Source: Tenebrio molitor
Lineage: Eukaryota > Arthropoda > Insecta > Coleoptera > Tenebrionidae
Direction: 5' to 3'
DNA length: 64,000 nt
Assembly (NCBI RefSeq): GCF_963966145.1
Contig: NC_091051.1
Span: forward strand, 8,804,001-8,868,000
Part shown: positions 12,189 through 24,909 of the stretch, in pieces
Layout of the letters: every line of letters begins with the position of its first letter
Position numbering within the stretch: the stretch's first letter is position 1
Translations under genes and position numbers: made by a program
Notes under the pieces: model-generated
The model's input: the letters and a program-made list of their open reading frames with translations, nothing else
The model's database searches: none
Told to the model about the DNA's origin: nothing

Positions 12189-15100
12189 TATAAGGGCACA
12201 CAGGGACAAGGTGTTCTCAACATTTATCTGTTAAGATTTGGTCTCATACCAATTATTGAATATAGGTACACTGTGTGGCAGTACGATGGAAGGATGACTA
12301 TTCCCCGGTTGATAGTGTTGATATTAAATATATTAACGTTAGCGGAAGCAAAACACAGTTGAAACTTGCCTCAGATTTAAAGCCAACAACCTAACCTAAA
12401 AATGTGACATTCAGTTTAAGCGGCACATTCAAAATTTGACAAGTTTTCATAGCAGACAAACATTTATAGATACTCTGTGTATATTATGTATATTATAGAT
12501 TCACTCCAACATTAATTCATATTTAACAAATAACGTTAACTCGTTAACTATTAAAAGCTATTATATTTTTGTTGGAAAGTTATTCGATTATTTATGTGCG
12601 CCTACATAGATTTTTCCAGAAAAAAAATAATAAATCGCGTCGAACAACTTATACGTTATTCAAAGCAAAGTAAGAATCCTCTTATTTGTGTATTTTACCA
12701 TATACGAAGGTGGTTTATCATTTGTTGCCCTTGACCTAAACAGAGTTGAATGACAAACGAAAAATTTGTTATCAACGAATATTGATACTAATATGAAATT
12801 GCATACTTCTGGTTGAGTTTAAGAGTATTTGTTAAATTGGGTAAAATAAAAATACCCCGTTATACCAAGTTTCAAAGCAAAATTCGCATTTTTATTTTTT
12901 AGTGATTTTCACTAGTTCCTATTTTCAATATCATTTGTATTTAATTGTCTGTTTCAATTTTTGTCGAATAAAGGTTAAATCATTCATTTTTTTTTATTTG
13001 CTTTTGACAATTTCTTTCATTTTCACATTTTGCAGTATTTCAGGAGTTACGACAGCGCCAATCTGTAAGTTTTCGAGAAAATCCGGGTGGATTTGTATCG
13101 TTGACACACCCTGTAGATTTTTTTTACAAAAAAAAACAAAATTTATTAAAAACACCTACTCCACTGTTTTACGTTGATTCTAAGATTCGAGTTTTTTGTG
13201 TGTTCATTTTGGTGAGACTTCCGATACAAATAAATAAATATAAATTCTATAAATTGAAAATGAATGACAGCCTATTTACCGATATATTTTTATCGAAACA
13301 TTAAACAAACGACTTTCAATTACTTTGCTAGCTTGTAAATAATTTAGTAGCATATGTATCACAATGAGTAGTTTTTCAGAATGGCAGCTATTCTAAAAAG
13401 ACATTTCATCTAATTTACAAACCGACCATGCTTAATCCTATTTATTGTTCTTTACTATTCTTAGAACATTTCTTCATTTATTAGAACCAAGCTTAAATAC
13501 TGTTCACTTGTGTTACAGTACTTACTACGAGATCCTTGTTAAATTACTTGAGAACATTCAGAGAGAATTTCTGAAATATCTCTATTGTTAATTGAGTAGA
13601 ATATCCCCTTGAAAATTACCCATACAGTGATTTACTTTTCGGTTTAATTAACAACTACCTTTGTATATATTAAATCTATCTTTGTCCCTTTAAAGCTTGT
13701 GAGGATGAAGCTGTTTGTTGTTGCTCATATAGGAAAATCTATTTTACATGTGACATTAACATCATTAAATACCAATCAATATTATGCATCTACATTATAC
13801 CTATTCCACCTTAATAACATAAAATCCAGCATTTTTCTCAACGGTTTTACATGAACAACTCTTCGAAATGCAGAAATATTTCATTTTTATTGCCTAGTTA
13901 GTTTCAATCATTTTTCAATCTTCCTCTTATCTATCATGTGTTTTCTTTTCTCACTCCATTTCACTCGGGTTCAATTTTGAATTCAAAATTTCGTTTCCCA
14001 AAAAAAATCAATCATCAGTCACCGAACTAGACGATTAAACAGATTACAGAGCACCTCTACAAAATAAATAATCACGTAACTAGCTTTAAAATTTTAGTAT
14101 CAACTGGCTATTGATGTTTCACGCACCTGCAGGTTTTTACGTAAAATCGATAAAATAAATTCTTCGACACCGAGGTACTAAATTTTAGTAGATGGTATAT
14201 TTCAAAAGCCAAAACAGTTTTGTTAAAACTGTGGGATCTATTTCACAACTGACACGATAATGGAAACATCCCATTATTATTAATCATAATAATTAAACTA
14301 GTGGACACCAGTTGAGTCTGCTTTGATTTTATTGCAGTTGATTGCCTTTTATTCGCACGTGAGATTACACAAACAAAAGCAACATTAAACGAAACAGGCT
14401 ATAATTTGTTTTATATATTTGATGGTCCCCGACATGAACAAACATGAAAGAATTAATGAATGTTTGTGATACGCTTTTCACCAACTATCACATCTGCATA
14501 ATCTACAACTGGATTTTAGATATACAATTGGCAGCTTAAATAATTTTCGTCTCATGTAAATTTATTCTACCAACCAATAGGCAATCAATTACATGCATTA
14601 TGCGAGTGATTGAATTGGATACTGTGGAGCGGCAGCGAATGAAAACTAGTATCAAAACAAAACCTCTAAATCATCCGAATTTGTCATCATTGATGGCCGT
14701 CTAATTACCATCAGAAGTCCAAACACGAATAAAGCAACAATCCTAAATAACTTGACGCCGTTATTAACGAGAGATAATTTCGGAACGGTTGATTGAGAGA
14801 GACAGAAGGGAACATCGAAACTTTTCATCGAATTGCTAAACGGCAGAATTTACAAAATCCAATTACGCCCAGAAATTTCTCTGGTTATCTCCAACACAAC
14901 AACCTGTGCCCGGTTGTGCAACTCGTGGAATTCACTCCGTGTTCAATAGAATCAAAACACGGTCTGATTGAAATTACGAACGTTATTGCTCATGAAAATG
15001 CATATTTGTAAAAGCGTTGCAGGAGCGCTAATAGAAGGAAAATTAAAATGGCCCAAAGGAAGAGGGAAGTGAATTTTCCAATCTCACCAAAGTTGAATTG

Positions 15101-16624
15101 TTCTGCGGGCTCTGTTGCGTTCGCGGAAAATCTTGACGGGAAGGTTTCCTTTACAATTAATTTGATTATAATACGTGGGGGAGAGAGTGTCATCGCCATT
15201 AAGTTTAGGTTAAATTAAATTAGTTGGGGCCTATTTATTGCGCTCGCCACCACACGTAAGCCAGCGTCCTCTAAATTTCAATTAGGATGTTTCCGTCAAA
15301 GTGAAAAAAGTCAACATTCTCACGGAGTGACAAGGAGAGTGTGGCTCACTAAGACTCCAGTCGTGGCAACTTCTTTAAATTTTCAATTTAAAGCTTGTTT
15401 ATGTTGCTGTCTTTTTTTTGTGAAAGCCTGACGTACTACTCTCGGTTTAGCACAGGCCTGAAAAAATAAATCCATTTTCAAGACAAATCCTTTAATTATA
15501 CAATCCTATCTCCGGCCAGAATTGTAATCTCCATCAAATACACAACGATGAAATAAAAAGATAAAAATTGTTATTGCAGGTAATAACGAAAGCTGGTTTT
15601 CGCCTTCACAAAATAACTTTTATAATCCTGTGGTGCCTGATTTGTGGTAGGCGACTATTTTAAACCTTTTCCATCTCTGCTGTCTATTCCCACTGGGTTG
15701 CAACCCCTCTTACAACAGCTCATGATTACGTTACGCATAGTCGCTAGAGTGAAGCCACGTCGCGCCGTTAGAGGCTTCAAATATTTCAAAGGGTAAATAC
15801 ATCCGGACGGCTATTTTTAAACCCCACAAACTTTTCCCTGATACTTATTAATACACACAATTCCAAAAACCTATAACTTGCTGCTCACGTATTCAGTATA
15901 AATAAAACAGCTAGTTTACTGGTAAAATTCCAGTTATAATTAATTACCATTAAATGAAAATATGATGCTTCGACTTTGTTTAAAATATTCCAAAATTACT
16001 TTGCTCACTTTGAATTGTGCAGCCAAAACCAAAGTTTTCACTTTTTACGGACAAAATGTCGTTCCATTTTCTTCGGATTACAAAGAACGGAAAGACGCAA
16101 TCCACTCTATATTTTTTTAACAATGTCGTTAAGATAGTGAATCTTTTGAAAGAAATTTTGTTGGGACAAGAGTGTTGAACAGCACCTGGAAAACAATCTT
16201 TTGTGCGCTGGGAATCGAATTTTACTGGCAGTACCGTTTTGCAACAAGAACATTCTTCATGTAAATCAGGCAATAAACAGGCACGACTTTGACTTGCAGA
16301 AATCCGAAGTGAATGCAAAATCACAAATTCAACGGTCTCAAAAATGTCTTGAACGTCGCTCGGGAGATTACATTGGTGGATCGTTTTACACCACAAATGT
16401 GACTAGGGAGCAATGTGAAGAACTAGGGATGTGGTCCAGCGTGATCGTCTTTTACTAATTTATTATAAAATTTTATTTTGATCAGATACATCTAATATTA
16501 ATTTTGCAATTGACGTCAAAAAAATTATACTTCTGAAATAATGAAAATTGGTAAGAATTTGTGTAAGTGATTGTAATATTATTTTGAATTACAGTTCAGT
16601 TATTTAAGTATTATATTAATAACA

Positions 16625-16780
16625 TAATTACATAACATTTTTGTTTTATAATACAAAAATTTCCGATAATATTGCGGAATCTGGAAAAGTGTCCTGAATG
16701 CTTGCAACGTTTCCACGTTGAATGGCAAGGGAAATCCTCTCGAAAAGGAATTTCTTTGATTTTGAATCGTCTGATTCCGC
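16625..16780 (-). repeat. Dispersed repeat family B, copy 1 (open reading frame retained)
   Basis: Read on the minus strand this copy is closely similar to 56481-56645 and 30727-30850. It includes CGAGAGGATTTCCCTTGCC, ATTCAACGTGGAAACG and TTTTCCAGATTCCGC. A frame runs through it, giving RNQTIQNQRNSFSRG, then FPLPFNVETLQAF and LFQIPQYYRKF. It extends to about 67 codons from a TTG start at 16803. No known family was recognised. It may be a fragment of the coding region of an unidentified mobile element. Confidence 0.75.
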
Positions 16781-17137
16781 GATAAGTCGGTTTCCGATGA
16801 CATTAATTATTTTTTATATTTTGAAAAGAAATATTGACAGTTACAATTTTATGTGCATTTATTCGGCTAATAAATATGTACTAAATACTGTAAGAGAACA
16901 AAAACAATTACAAGTGTTATTTATATCGGGTGATTTTTTAAATTTCACATGCAGCTGGCTATGTCTACATTATATTATAGCTATAACTTAATAAAAGCTT
17001 TTGATTTCATAAATAGCAATATCGTGTATCGGTAGTGATTGATTAAAATAGTTTCAAAAGGAAGCACATTGACTTCAAAGACCAGTATAAAATGTTTTAA
17101 CTCACTAATTGAATTTCGTTACAGGCCAATATATTAT

Positions 17138-17597
17138 AGTAGATTATATCATTAAGAGTAGAATTAATTTTTTTTTGCTAAACCCAGAGATTGAAGACCG
17201 AGACGAAGTCGAGGTCGGCAACTGGGTGAACCACAATAAGACTTTCTACTAACTAATTTATTTTCTTTTGCTGCAGTTACAGTAAAATGACAAGTTTCAA
17301 ACTTATTCCTAGTTCTCTTGTTGGTACTTAGTACATATTTGAAGGTTCAATACGGCCATCTTACTATTTTTGATTTTGATTCGTGTTACAGCACTGGCAC
17401 CGGTTAAATTTTGGATAATACTTTCGTTATTTCGCTTTTTAGAGGATTTTTTTTAGTAGGGATGTGAGAAATGCTTCAAATGACCTTACATTTGACTCGG
17501 TTGAGCCACCTGTGGACATTTCAACTCCTAGGATTTGAAACGATTTGAAACAACTAAACAAAAAAGGAAAGTCCCTCAACATCTAGAACATCGCCAT
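17138..17597 (+). repeat. Dispersed repeat family A, copy 2
   Basis: This is the same orientation and block order as the copy at 5310. It carries a short internal duplication (GACCGAGACGAAGTCGAGGTC) in place of the simpler GTCGAGGT of copy 1. Similarity fades after about 17597. Confidence 0.75.
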
Positions 17598-18204
17598 ATT
17601 ATTTCTGTAACAGGACAATCATCCATAACAACTACGAGTGCATGTTCTGTGAACATTTAACAATGTCCTTTCGATGCATGTTTTCTCTTCTGTTGAAAGG
17701 AGCGTTTCAATACAATTTTTTCCATTATTTGTACCCACGTTCATTTTTAGATTCCAACAGTATCATCATCAAATTTATGTTTCAACGGCTTTGCTATCTT
17801 TTTTATTTCTTTTTAGGAAATCCATCACCAGTAACAGGTTTAAATGCTATCTATGATTCTTCTTCAGAAGCATTCTAAAGCTCACATTGACTTATGGTAC
17901 CATATAAGTGAATAATTTAAGTTACGTTTTAAGTACATATTTTAAGTAGTGCAGCTGGGCTTGTCGGTACCTTTCGAATTAGTTAAAATAATTCTAAAGC
18001 CTTTTTTGTCTGGGGAACGTTAGGGTCTTCCTAGCATCGTGTACTTTCTTATTTATAATATGGAAATGAGGGGTTGGTCTTGTATGTCATGATGTCTAAT
18101 AAAATAATAGAAACGTATTTATGGTGGTATTTATTTATTAACCAATGTGTTATATGCATATATATTTTTCTGTCGAAGCTTTCGTAAATCGGGAATTCAC
18201 CTAA

Positions 18205-18390
18205 CCGGACTCACAGCACCCGGATTCACCCTCAAATCATCGAGCCCGCTGTAAACATTGTGAAGATTGTAAAATCAAATACTTTGTGATCTGCTGTGAT
18301 AAGTGCCTTAAAAATGCTCTAAGTGAAGGTCGTGACTTTCTTGAATTTCTGGCTAGATTTTTGTTTATATCTTCTAATGGTCTCAAACAA
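18205..18390 (+). pseudogene. Possible piggyBac-like transposase C-terminal Cys-rich relic
   Basis: A 62-codon frame closed by stops at both ends contains NHRARCKHCEDCKIKYFVIC followed by CDKCLKNALSEGRDFLEF. An Arg-rich lead into a cluster of CxxC pairs near the end of the frame recalls the C-terminal zinc-binding domain of piggyBac transposases (RRC..C......Y.C..C...LC). Several expected Cys and His residues are missing and no catalytic core is present upstream. The match is weak and judged by eye; a chance Cys-rich frame is possible. Confidence 0.3.
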
Positions 18391-21300
18391 TAATTTAATA
18401 CCTATTTTATGTTAAAAAAAAACGTAATATGTACTACATAAAAAATTGTTTGGCATAAGCGAACATATACAAAAAATGCAGTGTATGTATTTAATAACAC
18501 GAAATAAAAATGTCCTTACCGAACACGGAAGAAAATCGATTATAAAAAGTACTTTATGTATATCACAAGTTAATTAGAATATCACTTTATTATGCAGTTG
18601 CCAGCTATGCTGTTGAATGTGTTAAAAACACATGATTAATCAGAGCGTAATATCGCCACTGGTGACTTTATTCAGTGAACTATAAATTATTGAAGCTTTA
18701 CTAAAACAACCCCAAATAAAATTGCTTTATTGATGATAAACTATTTTCCAAATTTGCTTCAGAAGTGAAGTATTTGCGCTGTGTATTTCTTACCGCAACT
18801 CAACGAGTGCTTGTCAGTATGAGCAGCGACAGTACTTCACGGCAGTGAATAATGAAAATCCTAAATTTTTAATTTATGACCAAAACGGTTTATAAGTTAC
18901 TTCCATTCTTACGAATATAATGGAAAGTGAGGCGAAATATTGCATGTACAAATTTTTTATAAAACATTCTTACATCGTGATAAAATAACTCCACCGCTTT
19001 GAGCTTTCGTACTCCTAAAACATAAATTCTCACCAAATTCTGTGTATTATTGCTGCTATCACAGTTAATTCGTGTATTGTTACTTCTAGAACTAGCAAAA
19101 AATGAGTTTCCACAGTAACAAAACCGGAAGGAATAAACAAATTCGAGAATGTAGGTTATAATGAACTAAATGGTCAACTCTTCTAACAATTTTTTCGATA
19201 AAGGCAAACTTTCTTGTGCGTGACTTTTTCCCCATCCATATCGTGTTCCATTAACGATATCAGGAACCAAAGGAAGTCAGAGATAGATAAATATTTTTCT
19301 TCAATACGAAAGATTCATTGCCTAATGTTGTTCAATTTCTTTGCAAAACATCCGTAGCTCTAATTGTTTGTTTTTATTGATTCAATGAGATTAGAATCCA
19401 ACTACGCTGCGTTTTCTTTCTTGTGCCCATTGTTCTACAAATCTTTCATTAGTCCTTTGTTTCTTTAATTGCAGGAATCAAATAGGAATCCCGAACGTAA
19501 AGTTTACACTGACAACATGTAGAACAGGTTCATACAAGAGATTCTTATTTTATGTGTATTTTTCACAACAAAAGATTATATTTTAGAAGTTAAATACAAT
19601 GGAGTGGGATTATGACAACACCGGTTGTCGAAAGCTGTAGAAGGCAAAACTGACCATTCCAGTTTTATTTATTTTAACCGCCAGGTGCAAAGATTTGGGA
19701 CAACTTCAAAGAAACAGTGGCTTTGTACACTTTTCTGGTTGGGTTAACAGTTTCAAGGTCGGACAGATCTTTATTTTTAGAAAGATGAACTAGGAATTCA
19801 GTGATGCAAATCTTGACCAGATTAAGAGTAACTGGATTCGGTTGGTCTGTCGCCAAGAGGAAGCAAACCTCTCGAATGGTCTATAAATTTTTTTTCCAAG
19901 ATAGTTTAAAATTCCAAGGAAGCTCTCTGTGAAAAGAAATTAATGATTGTAGAAAGACACAAAACACGCAATTTATTTACAAAAGAAAATGAATTGGAAA
20001 GAAGGCTTATATCTGAAAAACTGAAAATGTTATTGTTGTGGTGTATCTGCTATATTTTATGTTAAAGTAGAAGTCCAAAAGAAAAAAGAAAAAAAGACAG
20101 CCACACTGTTAATTTCTGCTGATGATGGTATTTTGATTTTTCAATTATTTATCGAGGTACCAAAAAGGTTCTCATCAGTAGAGTTCTAATTGATGTTGAC
20201 TCTTTCAATTTGGAGTGTGAATCAGACGAAGAAGAGAAGAGTTGAAAGTCTGTCAGTAACACCTTTAAGTTAGTCGGTCGATGATGCAAATGGGTTACAA
20301 ATGAAAAAGGAAAATAAGAAAAATACATGACTAAAAAAATGAAATTAAAAAACCCTCTAAATCTAAAAACAAAAACTTTCAGGTGCGATCTGGAGAATGA
20401 TTTATAATTCACTTAGTAAAATTAAATATTAATTTATTCATGAAGTAATTTGTAATCTAAATGCATACATTATCCTGATTAATAATAAATGACTTATATT
20501 TTTACTTTACAAGTTCTGTTACCTTTAATGAATGGCAATCAGCGATCAATCACCGTTCATTTCAATCAAGAAATTAACGATCAAAAAAATCTGATGCCAA
20601 TCCAAACGAGAATATTCTTCAATCCACGGTTCCTGGCTAAATTATATCTGATAAAGATCAAAGCTCCCCTGTTCGGCTTTTGTGCGAAAAGTGTCATTGG
20701 CAAAAGAAAACTTTCCGTTGGTTCAAAACTTAAATTTAATTCTTCTCCCGATCTCAAGAGTTTTAAGCACATAATCCAAAACTTCTACTTCAATGGGGAA
20801 AAATAATTTATATTTACTATTGGCAGCTCGAATTTACAGTCTGATAAATTTAATTTCAGTTGCTTATTAATGGCTATTGTTAAAATACGCGAGCTTTCTG
20901 AAATAATATCACCACAACAGACAAAGTTTTAATTGGATGTTGCATTATCCTTCGCAACTCAAATCACACAATACAACCTGGAAACATTTTAAAATAGAAA
21001 AGTGGAAATGTTGTTGCCGATCAAATTCACGCGTTTATTTCTCGTCGGTACATTTATTAAAAAGTTTTTTCGATCTGGAGGCGCTCGCTTTCACACTATA
21101 TCCTTGCCAACAGCCGTTCCACAACAATTCCATCGATTTTCCCAGACAAGAAGTAGAGCAAGGTACTGTTGAGGCGGCGGAGCATAAATCAGCGTATGGA
21201 AACCCATCGGTTCTATTACTGCAGAACCCGCCCCCGGGCTGTAATTATTTTTTGAACACCTCTCCAACTATATGGATTTTACTGCTTATTTATTCAAGGG

Positions 21301-24253
21301 AAGTTTTCATTTGCAATTTCCATGCAAATGCTCTAATTGCAAATGCAAACATTTTAATTGTCGCCACATGGTCTTAACAACCGCTGACTCGACTCTCTCG
21401 ACATCATCAACTAATTTTTGATTCACTCGCATTCAACCTATTACATTTGAAATCTGTTTAATACCGCGATTGAGCGTAAAATAAAAAAAGTAACATTTTT
21501 ATCACGAACGTAAACTTTTATTGCACTTTTAGGTGGGTACGTGCGTTACGACGGCCGACTTATTTTCATAAGACAAAATGTAAAAGAAAAACGGCGTGAC
21601 AAATGTGCCGAAGCGGAAAGACACCCTCTCGAAATACCCCTATAAAATATGACGTTAATTATTTGATTTTTAGGGGTACGTCATCCATGAAAATGTGGCC
21701 GTCATTAACAATGTCAACAAATTGGGAGCAATTACACGTCTTAATTACCCTAACAATTTGTTAAATTACACCATCTCGTAATTCTGGCAACTAGCGACTA
21801 ATGGTTTCGAAAGGAGGTTTTCTTTTTGTTAATTTTCAACAATTTTCGTCCAATGGAAGGTAATATATCGCACATTTCTTTCGACGCTCCATTACGCTCG
21901 CTCGGAGAAGAGACTAAATTTAATTGAGAGTAATTTGTACAAAAGACACGGTTTTTCTGAATTGGAACTAACGCTAATCGACAATTCGACGAATTCAGAA
22001 ATTTTATTCGACGAATTTAAAATCCGTCGCCGAATTAGAGGAGGAATCCGAAAATGATAAGACAATAAATCTAACGATTTCGCGCAATGCCTCGGGGTTT
22101 CCAAAGTATTTCGAGAATCCTATTAAATTGAAGAACTAACTTTTAAGAACTCAACCTCTTGAAAAATGCTCTAGAATCTTAAAATTTCCTCGTAAAATAT
22201 TCCAGTGGCATTAGCGTTTTCAGGTCCGGAAGAAAGAATATTAGAACACGTGATATCGTTTTATATGAAAAGAAATACATTCTCGCCAATTTAAGTGAAA
22301 GTATCAAGACGTAAAAAGTGAATTTTTGAAAAGAACGTCGATATCGAACTGTATTAAACCATATCCATATCTATAAAAACCGGAATAAATCTCTCTGGCT
22401 TCATTCTGAGAAACCTCTTGAATACTTAATACCGCCCTAAAAAGCATAACCAAGATCGTAAAGGGGTTGGTAGGAGATGGTATCTTATTTCTTCGCCAAT
22501 CAGTGGAAAAGTACACAGTTTTGGACAATTATCGCGGCGTAAGCGAACGGAAATTGGAAAGAAAAAGTATATAAGATTACTTTAACGGAAAAGTTACTCT
22601 ATAATAAGAAAAGTTTAATTCGATCGCCGCCCTTAATCCTTTACTACACTGAACGAATTTACGTAGGTTACCAACACAATATCTAATAAAGTCGGTAAAT
22701 TTTATCAGGGGGTGTACATTTGTATGCGCCCTTCCCTAATGAATATATTTAGGGCTCTAACAACGCCGCCGTGTTGTGTTGTGGTGGCACCCCTACACAG
22801 ATTATTGCTCAAACCCCGACAATATCATTTCATACAGACAACAACCACTAATCATTAAATTAAATAATTTTAAAAGTCAACTGGATTTCGTGAAGTCATT
22901 TAGCAACTCTTAATAAAACGTCGACAAAGTTGAAAAATAAATAGTCGTCCATGTGAGGCCGTAAAATTTGGATATCAAGCATCGGTCATAAAGTCTTGAT
23001 AAATTCGAGCTACAGCTAGTGTGAATATGACAAAAAACGTAATTTTCTAGTGGGATGGCTTCTTTTACGACCAGTTACCTCTGATGCGAGCGTTACAATT
23101 TTCCAGGTCCGTAATTAACCGTCACAATGTGATTCCGCTTTTCAACAATATTTCCCCAAACTCAATTATACGTTTGCAACGAAGCCTCAACACTGTCCCA
23201 GTTCGGACGATAAAATCCAATTTTGATTACTTAAAGGATTATTGGGCTAGAACAAAGAGAGAGTGCATTGGTCGCTTAAGCCCGGTGCGTGTCTAAGTCC
23301 CTTGTAAATGGAAATTCTCATTTTACAACACTACCTGATAAGTGGATAAATTGATATTTTGTAGTTTTCGGAGATTTATTTCCCATTTCGGAGATAATCC
23401 GCGAGATTATGGAGTAGAATCGGTGAAACGATTGCGATAAAAAAGGAGAAACTAGATATCGAGTAAAACTCTGTGTTCTTTGAGAATTAAGAGGATTCCA
23501 ATTACTGCAAAAAGGACAAATGTTGGAGAAAACCCAAGTGGAACACAAAGGGCAAAGTGTCTCCTCCTTGATATATTCTTTTCGTGAAAAGGGGACACTT
23601 TGAATCCCAATTGGCTTGATATATTAATGATCTCGAAGAGTGAACGAGGAGAATGAAACGTAGAAAAAGGATCATAGAAGTCGAGTGAACATCAGATAGA
23701 AGAGAAAAGAAAAAGGAATCGCGGAAAAAGTTGTATAAGGAAGCAGGAACGTGTGAAATGGAAACGAATTTTATGTAAATTCCAAACAAAACGGGTTGCT
23801 AAAAATGGCCATCATCTCCATCGCTCGCAGTTTTAGCACATCGGAGATCAACGTGACCTAACCTTGGTGATGAGCGTTGAACCAAGAGAAAAAACACAGT
23901 CACCTGTTCAAACTCCAATTATTAATGAGGTTTGGCAGAGGCAAACGTTATTACCGACGAAACGTTCGAATTAATGTGGGGGTTGAGCAATAAAATTCAA
24001 CCAACACACCGACATGAAATAAGTAAAGCGGAGTCAGCAATTGGAAAACCGGGGATATTTATTTCTTCTCATTCATTACCTACAGAACGTAATTTATCAA
24101 AACAAGACGAGAGGGACCAAGTTCAAAGCAGAAATTTCGCTCCGTGCTCAATTTTCCACCCATCAGTTTCGCCCCGAGCGTCAAAAGAAACAAAACGAGA
24201 ATTTTTGCGTACGAGATCGGCAACGGGGGTCGTCGTCCGACGGGGTGGCTTAC

Positions 24254-24439
24254 CTTGTGCATAGGGGTGCCCCAGAAATCGTTGAAAAATATATTGACGA
24301 GAGGCGAATGCGGTCGCAGATCTCTGTTGTCTTTGATCGCACTGATGTCGTCGAAGACGAAGCCACAGTAACAGCTGTTGTAGTAACACGCGATGCAGGT
24401 GAGCACCACCACGGCACCCAACGCCTGGTTCAGTGCCAT
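24254..24439 (-). CDS. Tmtc3: TMTC3-type O-mannosyltransferase, coding exon 1
   Basis: This is the first coding exon of a transmembrane and TPR repeat-containing protein. The family comprises ER membrane enzymes of the GT-C fold that transfer mannose to Ser/Thr, mainly of cadherin domains. The exon encodes 62 residues. A hydrophobic segment (about residues 6-20) is followed by GFVFDDISAIKDN, whose paired Asp (D30, D31) is the conserved acidic motif of the first luminal loop, and then by FFNDFWGTPM. The layout matches TMTC3 better than TMTC1, 2 or 4, judged from memory of the family. The ATG at 24439 is chosen because the frame upstream offers only a GTG (24448). The exon ends in AAG followed by the donor GTAAGC, phase 0, and joins the exon at 7130 across a 17.1-kb intron. 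Overlapping open frames on both strands are shadows. Confidence 0.92.
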
Positions 24440-24795
24440 TTCGCCCACTGGGTTAGTGGAGCATAAGAGTTTCTGATCGGCACTCCCGAGAAAAATGCTT
24501 TACAACCAACACGGGACGCTTCCCATCGGTGCAACCTGTTAATAATTCATGTGAGCATTTTGGGCGAAGAGCGCGGATAGCCCAGCGAGCTGGGCCTGCC
24601 CTCCCTTAGGTCGCGGGGGTGTGAGAGCAGAACAGCTGCGGCGAAGTCACTGCACGCCCGCCCGCGAACCCTGCTCGGACGACATCTTCAGCTTAAGTTT
24701 CGCTAACGAATCCGGTTAATTGTGCACGTAATTGTACTCTGTGCATTGCAGAGGGTGAAGGCACGTCCACACCCGACAGACCACACGACAGCACT
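24440..24795 (-). promoter_or_regulatory. TMTC 5' UTR and GC-rich promoter region
   Basis: The stretch just upstream of the TMTC start codon stands out from the AT-rich surroundings as GC- and CpG-rich, from about 24.55 to 24.92 kb. A predicted start at 24795 would give a 5' UTR of roughly 355 nt if no 5' UTR intron exists. A CACGTG E-box core lies at about 24856-24861, around 60 bp upstream of that start. No TATA box was noticed at the expected position. The untranslated part is inferred, since no transcript is available. Confidence 0.6.
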
Positions 24796-24798
24796 GAA
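24763..24798 (-). promoter_or_regulatory. Inr plus DPE core promoter of TMTC
   Basis: On the minus strand an initiator TTCAGTG has its A (+1) at 24795. The motif GGACGT falls at +28 to +33 (24768 to 24763). It fits the arthropod downstream promoter element RGWYVT at exactly the spacing known to be required. A second Inr-like TTCAGT with its A at 24809 lacks this partner. The combination suggests a TATA-less, DPE-type promoter about 355 nt upstream of the start codon. The motifs are seen directly; their use as a promoter is inferred. Confidence 0.6.
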
Positions 24799-24909
24799 CT
24801 GCAAGAACTGAACCGGTTTGGCGACTCTCCGGCTGCCATACTGCGTCGGTGCGTCACGTGACTGGTGTGTTGGTGGCCTATGCTCAGGCGCAGGCCGGAT
24901 GGCCCCGTT

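Larger units (their letters stand above)
7131..24253 (-). other. 17.1-kb intron 1 of TMTC
   Basis: The intron lies between the donor GTAAGC at 24253 and the acceptor at 7131. It holds the MITE at 8538, the tandem duplication at 10258, the fold-back element at 11470, repeat copies at 16625 and 17138, and a possible piggyBac relic at 18205. Between about 12.2 and 16.6 kb and between 18.4 and 24.2 kb I see no gene or clear repeat, apart from a small cluster of octamer-like motifs near 21.3 kb. Confidence 0.75.

Noticed and set aside
15980..16396. 138-codon Cys-containing minus-strand open frame
   Set aside because: It starts at TTG, has no family motif, and overlaps an equally open plus-strand frame. 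No splice context supports it.
19674..19856. Minus-strand frame (MATDQPNPVTLNLVKI...) as a possible retroelement fragment
   Set aside because: No diagnostic protease, RT or integrase motif could be seen.
20937..21377. 146-codon plus-strand open frame with an ATG
   Set aside because: Mixed composition without a domain, repeat or signal peptide. It lies in a TMTC intron and was not recognised as any family.
24041..24466. 141- and 110-codon plus-strand frames opposite TMTC exon 1
   Set aside because: Antisense shadows of the conserved minus-strand exon and its GC-rich flank.
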